Of a DNA stretch of 64,000 nt, positions 7,491 through 17,982 are shown in pieces. Position 1 is the stretch's first letter, and every line of letters starts with the position of its first letter. The stretch comes from Mycobacterium sp. 1164966.3 (GTDB lineage Bacteria; Actinomycetota; Actinomycetes; Mycobacteriales; Mycobacteriaceae): positions 40,754 to 104,753 of the forward strand of contig NZ_LZSG01000067.1 in NCBI RefSeq assembly GCF_001665395.1. The letters are read 5' to 3'. A program made the translations under genes and the position numbers. The notes below the pieces were generated by a model. The model saw only the letters and a list, made by a program, of their open reading frames with translations, did not search any database and was not told the origin of the DNA.

Positions 7491-8797
7491 GGGGTCGACC
7501 TCGCGTGGAGAACGACGGGAAGGTGGGTTGGGCCACGCAGAGAGCTGTTGGTGGACCACGTTGTGGGTCCGGTGAGCGAGATGCGGGACACGCGGTCGAC
7601 CAGTTCACGGAGAACGGCTTGTGCCTCCATCCGTGCCAGCGGCGCTCCTAGACATAAGTGTGGACCGTAACCAAATCCGACGTGCGAGCGCGGGTTTCGG
7701 TCCGCGCGGAAGGTGTTGGGGTCATCGAAGGCAAGTGGATCGCGGTTGGCCGCTCCAAATGACATCAGCACACGTGAACCCCTTGGGATGGTGACGTCGC
7801 CTACTTGATAGTCGGCACGGGTGTAGCGGTAGAGGTTTTGAATGGGACTGGTGTAGCGGACATGTTCTTCGATGGCCTGAGGGATGAGGTCGGCGTTGGC
7901 TCGGATCACGTCGTATTGATCGGGGTAGTGGGCGTAGGTGTGGAGCATCCCGCCGAGAAGGTTAGTTGTGGTCTCATTACCAGCGATCAAAAGCAAGATG
8001 GCGATATAGAACAACTGATTGTCGGTCAACGCACCGTCAGTGTTGTGCTCCAACAGCCGGCCGAGTACGGTGTCCGATCCCTTGAGGTGTCCATCTGCGA
8101 GGTGCTTCAGGAAATAGCGGCGCAGCGCTACTGCGGCACGCATGGACCGCGCCGTATTCGCAACGCCGTTCACAGTGGGGGTGAAGTTGATGATTTGGGT
8201 GGCTTCGTCTGACCAACGGCGGAAGTCGGCGATGTCGCTTTCCGGGACGCCGAGGATAGCGGCGATCACCCGGAGCGGCATCGGCATTGTGAGCCGCTGT
8301 ACGGCGTCACACTCGCCGGCAGCGATCATGTCATCGACGAGTTCGGCGGCGAGCTTGTCGATGATGTCGCGCCAACTGTCCAGAGCGCCTTTTGTAAACG
8401 CCGGCTGGACTTGTCTCCTGAGGCGGCTGTGCTGCTCGTCGTCGGTAACCACGACGAGATCGGCGACCATTTGTACTCGGGTCACTCCATGACTGCTGGT
8501 CACCTGATCTGTGTCGCGTAGGGCTGCGCGGACATCGTCGAGTCTGTGCAGAATCCATGTCGCGCGCCGAGGGTTGTAGTGAACACGTCCGCTGCGGTGC
8601 AGGTCGTCGTACGCAGCGTGGGGCTGCGCTGCGACGGCTGGGTCCAACGGGTCGTAGTTGCTATTGACCGCACCCGTCCACCCGCTGTACCCACGGCGGC
8701 GTGTGCGTATCGCCGCAGAGACGTTCAATCGCGCCGCCGCAATGAGTGGCGAGAACATCGTTGTGGCACCGTTAGCGGGCCTTCCTCCGACGTTCAC
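7487..8797 (-). CDS. Cytochrome P450
   Basis: A 436-aa P450 with I-helix AGNETTTNL, K-helix EEHVRYTSP and haem loop FGYGPHLCLGAPLAR (Cys382). It is transcribed toward the other P450, with a small membrane protein gene overlapping its 3' end. The first 40 or so residues are weakly conserved, so the start could be the second Met (residue 14). Substrate unknown. It lies next to the integrase remnant and tRNA-Val, at the end of the putative island. Confidence 0.88.
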   Translation of the reverse strand: MNVGGRPANGATTMFSPLIAAARLNVSAAIRTRRRGYSGWTGAVNSNYDPLDPAVAAQPHAAYDDLHRSGRVHYNPRRATWILHRLDDVRAALRDTDQVTSSHGVTRVQMVADLVVVTDDEQHSRLRRQVQPAFTKGALDSWRDIIDKLAAELVDDMIAAGECDAVQRLTMPMPLRVIAAILGVPESDIADFRRWSDEATQIINFTPTVNGVANTARSMRAAVALRRYFLKHLADGHLKGSDTVLGRLLEHNTDGALTDNQLFYIAILLLIAGNETTTNLLGGMLHTYAHYPDQYDVIRANADLIPQAIEEHVRYTSPIQNLYRYTRADYQVGDVTIPRGSRVLMSFGAANRDPLAFDDPNTFRADRNPRSHVGFGYGPHLCLGAPLARMEAQAVLRELVDRVSRISLTGPTTWSTNSSLRGPTHLPVVLHARSTP

Positions 8798-8948
8798 AAT
8801 TCAGCGCACCTTTCCCAACAGCACGTATCCCAGCGTCGGTACCGAACGCGCAGGCGGTCAATAGCTGGCAGCGAAGTTGAAAAGTCCCCCGCACGAGGCC
8901 GAGGAGCACTTCTGGTCCCAAATCGGCAGAAGCTGCGCATACTGATGA

Positions 8949-9062
8949 GACGTCCAGTCCAACGTGTCTCGCCGTGATAGAACCGATTTGTTGTGGCTGT
9001 TGTCGTGCTACGGGTTACGCCGGTCGGAAGTGCTCGGCCTGCGGTGCAGTGAGGTGCTTACC
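8949..9062 (+). pseudogene. Remnant of a tyrosine recombinase (phage-type integrase)
   Basis: A short open stretch bounded by stops reads SRRDRTDLLWLLSCYGLRR followed directly by SEVLGLRCSEV. This is a close match to the box I region of tyrosine recombinases (the catalytic Arg in GLRRSEVLGLRW-type motifs). Nothing else of an integrase survives: no HxxR box and no tyrosine. It points toward and lies 14 bases from the 3' end of the tRNA-Val gene, the usual place for an integrase after insertion into a tRNA. The rest of 8798-9076 shows no gene. Confidence 0.6.
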
Positions 9063-9076
9063 TGCACCGATTACGG

Positions 9077-9148
9077 TGGGCGCGGACGGGATCGAACCGC
9101 CGACCGCTGGTGTGTAAAACCAGAGCTCTACCACTGAGCTACGCGCCC
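9077..9148 (-). tRNA. tRNA-Val (anticodon TAC)
   Basis: The minus strand folds as a complete cloverleaf: acceptor stem GGGCGCG/CGCGCCC, D stem GCTC/GAGC, anticodon stem CTGGT/ACCAG with loop TTTACAC (anticodon TAC, reading GTA), T arm GGCGG-TTCGATC-CCGTC, and discriminator A. CCA is not encoded. Borders the accessory region on its left. Confidence 0.95.
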
Positions 9149-9197
9149 ATTACCCGCCGGGCAGGCTACACGCCCGAGGGCCAACCACCCAAAACGG

Positions 9198-9659
9198 TCA
9201 AGATCGCAAAGCCATCAGCGCGTCGGTCCACGCCCGCTGGTCGCGGGCCTCTCCGGGCTGCTTCATCTCCGCGAACTGGATGATCCCGGACCGATCGACG
9301 ACGAAGGTCCCGCGGTTGGAATAGCCGGCGTCGCTGTTGAACACGCCGTAGGCCTGGCTGACCTGGCCGTGCGGCCAGAAGTCCGACAACACCGGGAAGG
9401 TGAACCCACTCTGGGCCGCCCAGATCTTGTGGGTCGGCGGCGGGCCCACCGAGATGGCCAGCACCGCGCTGTCGTCGTTCTCGAATTCGGGCAAGTGATC
9501 GCGCAACTGGTCGAGTTCGCCCTGGCAGATCCCGGTGAAGGCCAGCGGGAAGAACACCAGCAGGACGTTTTGGGATCCGCGGTAGTCGCCGAGGCTGACG
9601 GGCTGATGGTTCTGGTCGCGCAGGGTGAAGTCCGGGGCTGTGGTCCCGACAGCCAGCAT
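9198..9659 (-). CDS. ahpE: 1-Cys peroxiredoxin AhpE
   Basis: A 153-aa peroxiredoxin, nearly identical to M. tuberculosis AhpE (Rv2238c) by recall. The peroxidatic cysteine is Cys45 in FFPLAFTGICQGELDQLRDH; Pro38 and Thr42 of the PxxxTxxC motif are present and there is no resolving Cys. Known to reduce peroxynitrite and fatty-acid hydroperoxides in the cytosol, with recycling by mycoredoxin/mycothiol. The ATG shares one base with the stop of the upstream DUF3052 gene (TGATG), so the two are co-translated. Confidence 0.95.
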   Translation of the reverse strand: MLAVGTTAPDFTLRDQNHQPVSLGDYRGSQNVLLVFFPLAFTGICQGELDQLRDHLPEFENDDSAVLAISVGPPPTHKIWAAQSGFTFPVLSDFWPHGQVSQAYGVFNSDAGYSNRGTFVVDRSGIIQFAEMKQPGEARDQRAWTDALMALRS

Positions 9660-10081
9660 CAGCGCTTACCGGCCCGCGACTTGGGCTGTACCAACCGACT
9701 GGCGCTCCAGTCACCGAGGTTGACCGACGACGTCGGCATCAGGCCGGCGGTGGGGGCCGCTTCGGCGATCTCGGCGGGCAGCACGTGCCCGGGTCTGCCG
9801 GTCTTGGGGGTCAGCACCCAGATCACGCCGTCTTCGGCCAGCGGAGAGATCGCGTCCATCAAGGTGTCCACCAGGTCCCCGTCACCGTCTCGCCACCACA
9901 GCAGCACAACGTCGATGACCTCGTCGGTGTCTTCGTCGAGCAACTCACCGCCGCAAGCTTCCTCGACCGCTGCGCGGATGTCGTCGTCGGTGTCTTCGTC
10001 CCAGCCCCACTCCTGGACCACTTGGTCTCGTTGGATGCCCAGCTTGCGAGCGTAGCTCGGGGCGTGATCCGCCGCGACCAC
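9659..10081 (-). CDS. DUF3052 family protein (Rv2239c-like)
   Basis: About 140 aa, matching Rv2239c and actinobacterial DUF3052: YARKLGIQRDQVVQEWGWDEDTDDD, then DEVIDVVLLWWRDGDGDL and the LTPKTGRPGHV segment. Function unknown; the family commonly sits near peroxiredoxin and pyruvate dehydrogenase genes. I chose the GTG at 10081 because AAAGGAGG lies seven bases upstream; an ATG at 10102 is in frame but would place that site inside the gene. Overlaps ahpE by one base. Confidence 0.85.
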   Translation of the reverse strand: MVAADHAPSYARKLGIQRDQVVQEWGWDEDTDDDIRAAVEEACGGELLDEDTDEVIDVVLLWWRDGDGDLVDTLMDAISPLAEDGVIWVLTPKTGRPGHVLPAEIAEAAPTAGLMPTSSVNLGDWSASRLVQPKSRAGKR

Positions 10082-10162
10082 CGTGGGACCTCCTTTAGCC
10101 ATGCACGCGCCGTGCGATGGGCTTAATCGTCGCACATGTCGCGCACGTCGAACATGCCCGCC

Positions 10163-10750
10163 TCAGGAGGCCACACACAGTTTCAATGACTTGGTCTTGG
10201 CCGCGTTGAGACGGTCGACCCGTCTGTTGAACTCCGCCGTTCCCACGTGCGTGGCGATCGCGTTGGCAACGCCGCGCACCGCGTCGACGTACTCGCGGAA
10301 GGCGTCCTGCATCTCCTGCGACAACGGGGGCCCGATGCTGCTCTCCACGGTGTTGCCGCTGTTGTTGCTGGCGTCTATGGCCGGGCCTTCGGCGGGGCCG
10401 GTGTTACGTCCCGCGTTGAACGCCGCGACGAAGGCGTTCACCTTGTCGATGGCGTCCTTGCTGGTGGTGGCCAGACCGTCGCACGCGCTGCGAATGGCGC
10501 GGGTCGTCAGCGACTGTTGCCGCTGGGTCTCCCGGATACTCGACGATGCCGCCGACGCCGACACCGACATCGACACCGACGAGCGGTAGGCCGGGGCCAG
10601 ACTGCCGTTGGCCTTGCCGGTGCCGCTGGTGACCTTGGTACAGCCTACGATCCCAATCACCACAACCGCCACACAACCGAGCGCCAGAGCACCTCGCCTG
10701 GGGAACTCCCCCACGTGCCTGCGAGGGTAGGCACGCCATCCGATGAGCAC
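10163..10750 (-). CDS. Probable lipoprotein (Rv2240c-like)
   Basis: About 195 aa starting at GTG 10750 (AGGAG close upstream). The N-terminus has basic residues, a hydrophobic core ALALGCVAVVVIGIVGC and an IVGC lipobox, so it is likely lipid-modified and surface-anchored. The mature part is Ser/Ala-rich, then helical (QEMQDAFREYVDAVRGVANAIATHV). Position matches Rv2240c, between DUF3052 and aceE. A GTG at 10714 is an alternative start but would shorten the signal peptide. Function unknown. Confidence 0.65.
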   Translation of the reverse strand: MLIGWRAYPRRHVGEFPRRGALALGCVAVVVIGIVGCTKVTSGTGKANGSLAPAYRSSVSMSVSASAASSSIRETQRQQSLTTRAIRSACDGLATTSKDAIDKVNAFVAAFNAGRNTGPAEGPAIDASNNSGNTVESSIGPPLSQEMQDAFREYVDAVRGVANAIATHVGTAEFNRRVDRLNAAKTKSLKLCVAS

Positions 10751-10920
10751 GGCTCCTGACGTTACCGGGTCGCGGTTGCTGCCGCCGTGGACGCACCGAT
10801 TTCGCGCGACTAAGTCGAGCCCAGCCGCGATCGGACGGTAGCTACCCGCCCGGCGCATCGGTGCGGCACGATAGGAGGAAGATCGCCAAGCAGATACCCC
10901 GCCAACTACAGGAGCGGAAG

Positions 10921-13728
<2,808 letters not shown>

Positions 13729-13775
13729 CAAGCGCCACCCACCGCGCCGAGCGCCACGCCAGCATGGCCGTCGAC

Positions 13776-13809
13776 GTCGAGTGGCACGCCGGCGTGACAC
13801 CCGCTCGAC
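13776..13809. promoter_or_regulatory. Nested inverted repeat between aceE and the PucR-type gene
   Basis: GTCGAG (13776) pairs with CTCGAC (to 13809), enclosing a perfect ACGCCGGCGT palindrome at 13786-13795. It lies 48 bases after the aceE stop and 43 before the next start. No T-run follows, so it could be a regulator site or a weak aceE terminator. Confidence 0.35.
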
Positions 13810-13852
13810 GCCTTTGGCGGAAAGTTCCAGAAAACTCTTGTAGCTTTTAGGG

Positions 13853-15163
13853 ATGAGCGACAACCAATTCGTCCGCCCGAAATCGCCGCTCGAACTCCTG
13901 GACACCGTGCCCGACTCGCTGCTGCGGCGGTTGAAGCAGTATTCGGGCCGACTGGCCACCGAGGCGGTCTCGGCCATGCAGGAGCGGCTGCCGTTCTTCG
14001 CCGAGCTGGAAGCGTCCCAGCGCGCCAGCGTGGCACTCGTGGTGCAGACGGCCGTCGTCAACTTCGTCGAATGGATGCAGGACCCGCACAGCAACGTCAG
14101 CTACACCGCGCAGGCATTCGAGCTGGTTCCCCAGGACCTGACCCGACGGATCGCATTGCGCCACAGCGTGGAGATGGTCCGCGTCACCATGGAGTTCTTC
14201 GAAGAGGTGGTGCCCATGCTGGCCCGCTCCGAAGAGCAGCTGACGGCGCTCACCGTGGGCATCTTGAAGTACAGCCGCGACCTGGCGTTCACCGCCGCCA
14301 CGGCCTACGCCGACGCGGCCGAGGCGCGCGGCACTTGGGACAGCCGGATGGAGGCCAGCGTCGTCGACGCGGTGGTACGCGGTGACACCGGCCCCGAGCT
14401 GCTGTCCCGCGCGGCCGCGTTGAACTGGGACACCACCTCGCCGGCGACGGTGGTGGTGGGAACGCCCGCGCCCAGCCGCGGCGAACCCAACGCGGAACTC
14501 GACAGCGAGCGCGCCAGCCAGGATGTCCGCGATATCGCCGCCCGCCACGGCCGGGCCGCACTCACCGACGTACACGGCACCTGGCTGGTGGCGATCGTCT
14601 CGGGCCACCTGTCGCCGACCGAGAAGTTTTTGGGCGACCTGCTGGAGGCGTTCTCGGACGGCCCAGTGGTCATCGGACCTACCGCGCCCATGCTGACCGC
14701 GGCCTACCACAGCGCGAGTGAGGCGATTTCCGGGATGAACGCGGTCGCCGGGTGGAGCGGCGCCCCGCGGCCGGTGCTGGCCAGAGAACTGTTGCCGGAA
14801 CGGGCCCTGATGGGCGATGCGTCGGCGCTCGTGGCACTGCATACGGACGTGATGCGGCCCCTGGCGGACGCCGGTCCGACGCTCACCGAGACCCTTAACG
14901 CTTATTTAGATTGTGGCGGCGCGATTGAGGCCTGCGCGCGCAAGTTGTTCGTTCATCCAAACACCGTGCGGTACCGGCTGAAGCGGATCACCGACTTCAC
15001 GGGCCGCGACCCCACGCAGCCACGGGACGCGTACGTCCTGCGTGTGGCCGCGACGGTAGGCCAGCTGAACTATCCGGTACCTCAGTCCAGTGCCGGGAAC
15101 AACGCCCTGACTCAGCTTCCCGCGCCGGTCAGAGGCGCTGTTGTCGGCGTGTCGGAACTATAG
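13853..15163 (+). CDS. PucR/CdaR-family transcriptional regulator (Rv2242-like)
   Basis: A 436-aa regulator. The C-terminus carries the HTH_30 domain (ETLNAYLDCGGAIEACARKL followed by FVHPNTVRYRLKRI), the mark of PucR/CdaR proteins; the N-terminal 270 residues form a helical sensor and GGDEF-like region. Orthologous by position and sequence to Rv2242. The Streptomyces coelicolor homologue FasR activates the fabD-fabH-acpP-fabF operon. Here the gene also directly precedes fabD, so control of the FAS-II operon is a reasonable inference. A ribosome site is not obvious before the ATG. Confidence 0.88.
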   Translation: MSDNQFVRPKSPLELLDTVPDSLLRRLKQYSGRLATEAVSAMQERLPFFAELEASQRASVALVVQTAVVNFVEWMQDPHSNVSYTAQAFELVPQDLTRRIALRHSVEMVRVTMEFFEEVVPMLARSEEQLTALTVGILKYSRDLAFTAATAYADAAEARGTWDSRMEASVVDAVVRGDTGPELLSRAAALNWDTTSPATVVVGTPAPSRGEPNAELDSERASQDVRDIAARHGRAALTDVHGTWLVAIVSGHLSPTEKFLGDLLEAFSDGPVVIGPTAPMLTAAYHSASEAISGMNAVAGWSGAPRPVLARELLPERALMGDASALVALHTDVMRPLADAGPTLTETLNAYLDCGGAIEACARKLFVHPNTVRYRLKRITDFTGRDPTQPRDAYVLRVAATVGQLNYPVPQSSAGNNALTQLPAPVRGAVVGVSEL

Positions 15164-15223
15164 TGACTCAGATGACAGATCGCGGGACGATATCAAACGG
15201 GTAGCTTACGGAGCTGTTTTGTA

Positions 15224-15269
15224 GGGTGTACACAAAAACCTAAGATAAGGTTCATAATCTGTTACACCC
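15224..15269 (+). promoter_or_regulatory. fabD upstream region with nested inverted repeats
   Basis: The 140-base gap before fabD is AT-rich for this genome. GGGTGTA at 15224-15230 is mirrored by TACACCC at 15263-15269. Inside, AACCT-N6-AGGTT spans 15237-15252, and GTGTACAC is itself palindromic. TAATCT at 15255-15260 could be a -10 element. Likely the FAS-II operon promoter with regulator sites; the bound protein is unknown. Confidence 0.5.
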
Positions 15270-15303
15270 GCTAAAACCGTTTCCACAGTGTTCTCTTAGA
15301 CAC

Positions 15304-16221
15304 GTGATTGCGTTTCTTGCTCCCGGACAAGGTTCCCAGACCGAGGGGATGCTGTCGCCGTGGCTGGAACTGCCTGGCGCAGCAGACCGGATTGCATCGT
15401 GGTCGAACGCCAGTGGCCTGGACCTCGAGCGGCTGGGTACCACCGCGTCGATGGAGGAGATCACCGACACCGCGGTCGCCCAGCCCCTGATCGTCGCGGC
15501 CACCCTGCTGGCTTACCAGGAGCTGACTCGGCGCGAACTGCTGGCCGACAAAGAAGTTATTGTCGCCGGCCACTCCGTCGGGGAGATCGCCGCCTATGCG
15601 ATCGCCGGAGTCATGGCCCCCGACGACGCCGTCGCGCTGGCCGCCAGCCGCGGTGCCGAGATGGCAAAAGCCTGCGCGCTCGAGCCGACCGGCATGTCGG
15701 CGGTGCTCGGCGGCGACGAGGCCGACGTGCTGGGCCGGCTTGAGCAGCTCGACCTGGTGCCTGCCAACCGCAACGCCGCCGGCCAGATCGTCGCGGCCGG
15801 CGCGCTGACCGCGCTGGAGAAGCTTGCCGAAGACCCGCCGGCCAAGGCGCGGGTGCGCGCATTGGGCGTGGCCGGAGCGTTCCACACGAGGTTCATGGCT
15901 CCCGCGCTAGACGGCTTTGCCGCCGCGGCGGCCGGCATCGCGACCGCCGAGCCCACCGCGACGCTGTTGTCCAACCACGACGGCAACCCGGTAGCCTCGG
16001 CCGCAGCCGCGATGGACACACTCGTCGCTCAGCTCACCAAGCCGGTGCGCTGGGACCTGTGCATGGCCACCTTGCGTGAACACCCCGACTATCAAGTCAC
16101 GGCGATCGTGGAGTTCCCGCCCGCGGGAACCCTCAGCGGTATCGCCAAACGAGAACTTCGGGGAGTGCCGGCGCGTGCCGTCAAATCACCCGCAGACCTG
16201 GACGAGCTGGCCAACCTCTAA
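15304..16221 (+). CDS. fabD: Malonyl-CoA:ACP transacylase
   Basis: 305 aa, Rv2243 orthologue. It moves malonyl from CoA to AcpM for FAS-II elongation. The nucleophile elbow GHSVGEIAAYA places the catalytic Ser at residue 91; the second catalytic His is in GAFHTRFMAPAL. The GTG start at 15304 agrees with the M. tuberculosis protein (MIALLAPGQGSQTEG). First gene of the fabD-acpM-kasA-kasB-accD6 operon, followed 77 bases later by acpM. Confidence 0.96.
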   Translation: MIAFLAPGQGSQTEGMLSPWLELPGAADRIASWSNASGLDLERLGTTASMEEITDTAVAQPLIVAATLLAYQELTRRELLADKEVIVAGHSVGEIAAYAIAGVMAPDDAVALAASRGAEMAKACALEPTGMSAVLGGDEADVLGRLEQLDLVPANRNAAGQIVAAGALTALEKLAEDPPAKARVRALGVAGAFHTRFMAPALDGFAAAAAGIATAEPTATLLSNHDGNPVASAAAAMDTLVAQLTKPVRWDLCMATLREHPDYQVTAIVEFPPAGTLSGIAKRELRGVPARAVKSPADLDELANL

Positions 16222-16298
16222 CGCCGGCTTGGCCTCGGCGAGACCAGTACAAAGCAAGTCAATTCCATTTGCACACAACAACGAAGGGAAGCAAGAAC

Positions 16299-16646
16299 GT
16301 GGCCGTAACTCAGGAAGAAATCATCGCCGGTATTGCCGAGATCATCGAAGAGGTAACCGGTATCGAGCCGTCCGAGATCACCCCGGAGAAGTCGTTCGTC
16401 GACGACCTGGACATCGACTCGCTGTCGATGGTCGAGATCGCGGTGCAGACCGAGGACAAGTACGGCGTGAAGATCCCCGACGAGGACCTCGCTGGTCTGC
16501 GTACCGTCGGTGACGTCGTCGCCTACATCCAGAAGCTCGAGGAAGAGAACCCCGAGGCCGCCGAGGCGCTGCGGGCCAAGCTCGAGACCGAGAACCCCGA
16601 CGCCGTTGCCAACGTCAAGGCGAGGCTGGAAGCGGAAAGCAAGTGA
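16299..16646 (+). CDS. acpM: Meromycolate-extension acyl carrier protein
   Basis: 115 aa, orthologue of Rv2244. DLDIDSLSMVEI carries the phosphopantetheine Ser41. The C-terminal extension of about 35 residues (EEENPEAAEALRAKLETENP) is typical of mycobacterial AcpM and absent from ordinary ACPs. The GTG at 16299 follows GAAGGGAAG and gives MAVTQEEIIAG. Overlaps kasA by four bases (GTGA). Confidence 0.97.
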   Translation: MAVTQEEIIAGIAEIIEEVTGIEPSEITPEKSFVDDLDIDSLSMVEIAVQTEDKYGVKIPDEDLAGLRTVGDVVAYIQKLEEENPEAAEALRAKLETENPDAVANVKARLEAESK

Positions 16647-17893
16647 CCAAGCCTTCCACTGCTAATGGCGGTTACCCCAGCGTTGTGGTGACCGCCGTCA
16701 CAGCGACGACGTCGATCTCGCCGGACATCGAGAGCACGTGGAAGGGTCTGTTGGCTGGCGAGAGCGGCATCCACGTACTCGAGGACGAGTTCGTCACCAA
16801 ATGGGACCTGCCCGTCAAGATAGGTGGCCACCTCAAGGAGCCGGTCGACAACCACATGGGCCGGCTGGACCTGCGACGCATGTCGTACGTCCAGCGGATG
16901 AGCAAGCTGCTCAGCGGCCAGTTGTGGGAGTCGGCGGGCAGCCCCGAGGTCGATCCCGACCGGTTCACCGTCGTGGTGGGCACCGGTCTGGGTGGCGCCG
17001 AGCGAATCGTGGAGAGCTACGACCTGATGAACGAGGGCGGGCCCCGCAAGGTGTCCCCGCTCGCCGTTCAGATGATCATGCCCAACGGCGCCGCGGCGAC
17101 CGTCGGGCTCCAACTGGGGGCGCGGGCCGGGGTGATCACCCCGGTGTCGGCCTGTTCGTCTGGCTCGGAGGCCATTGCCCACGCATGGCGTCAGATCGTC
17201 ATGGGTGACGCGGACATCGCCGTCTGCGGCGGCGTCGAGGGACCCATCGAGGCGCTGCCCATCGCGGCGTTCTCCATGATGCGGGCCATGTCGACCCGCA
17301 ACGACGAGCCCGAGCGGGCGTCGCGCCCGTTCGACAAAGACCGCGACGGCTTCGTGTTCGGCGAGGCCGGTGCGCTCATGCTCATCGAGACCGAGGAGCA
17401 CGCCAAGGCCCGCGGCGCCACGCCGTTGGCAAGGCTGATGGGCGCCGGTATCACCTCGGACGCCTTCCACATGGTGGCGCCCGCGGCGGACGGTGTGCGG
17501 GCCGGCCGGGCCATGACGCGTTCGATGGAGTTGGCGGGTTTGTCCCCCAAGGACATCGACCACGTCAACGCCCACGGAACTGCCACTCCGATCGGTGATT
17601 CCGCCGAGGCCAACGCGATCCGGGTCGCCGGTTGCGAACACGCCGCGGTATATGCGCCGAAGTCGGCGCTCGGTCACTCGATCGGCGCGGTCGGCGCGCT
17701 CGAATCTGCACTCACGGTGTTGACCCTTCGGGACGGCGTCATTCCACCGACTCTCAACTACCAAACCCCGGATCCCGAGATCAATCTGGATGTTGTCGCG
17801 GGCGAACCGCGCTACGGCGAGTACCGCTACGCGATCAACAACTCCTTCGGGTTCGGCGGCCACAACGTGGCGCTCGCGTTCGGGCGTTACTAG
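16643..17893 (+). CDS. kasA: Beta-ketoacyl-ACP synthase KasA
   Basis: 416 aa, very close to M. tuberculosis KasA (Rv2245). It condenses malonyl-AcpM with growing acyl chains in mycolic acid synthesis. The nucleophile is Cys171 in TPVSACSSGSEA; the two His are in NAHGTATP and the ALGHSIGAVGA block, and GFGGHNVALAFGRY closes the protein. The GTG start overlaps acpM (GTGA), ensuring coupled synthesis. Confidence 0.97.
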   Translation: MTKPSTANGGYPSVVVTAVTATTSISPDIESTWKGLLAGESGIHVLEDEFVTKWDLPVKIGGHLKEPVDNHMGRLDLRRMSYVQRMSKLLSGQLWESAGSPEVDPDRFTVVVGTGLGGAERIVESYDLMNEGGPRKVSPLAVQMIMPNGAAATVGLQLGARAGVITPVSACSSGSEAIAHAWRQIVMGDADIAVCGGVEGPIEALPIAAFSMMRAMSTRNDEPERASRPFDKDRDGFVFGEAGALMLIETEEHAKARGATPLARLMGAGITSDAFHMVAPAADGVRAGRAMTRSMELAGLSPKDIDHVNAHGTATPIGDSAEANAIRVAGCEHAAVYAPKSALGHSIGAVGALESALTVLTLRDGVIPPTLNYQTPDPEINLDVVAGEPRYGEYRYAINNSFGFGGHNVALAFGRY

Positions 17894-17982
17894 GCCGGAC
17901 AGGCACGGCGTCCGGAGACGATGCGGGCTGCAAGCGGCCCGAGGAGGAGCCGGACAACACGGAAGGAACATTCGCTAGACCA

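Noticed and set aside
8546..8977. Plus-strand open frame across the P450 5' end
   Set aside because: Arg/Val-rich antisense reading of the P450 gene without homology.
10861..10920. N-terminal extension of aceE
   Set aside because: The TTG at 10921 has a ribosome site and matches the start of the M. tuberculosis protein.
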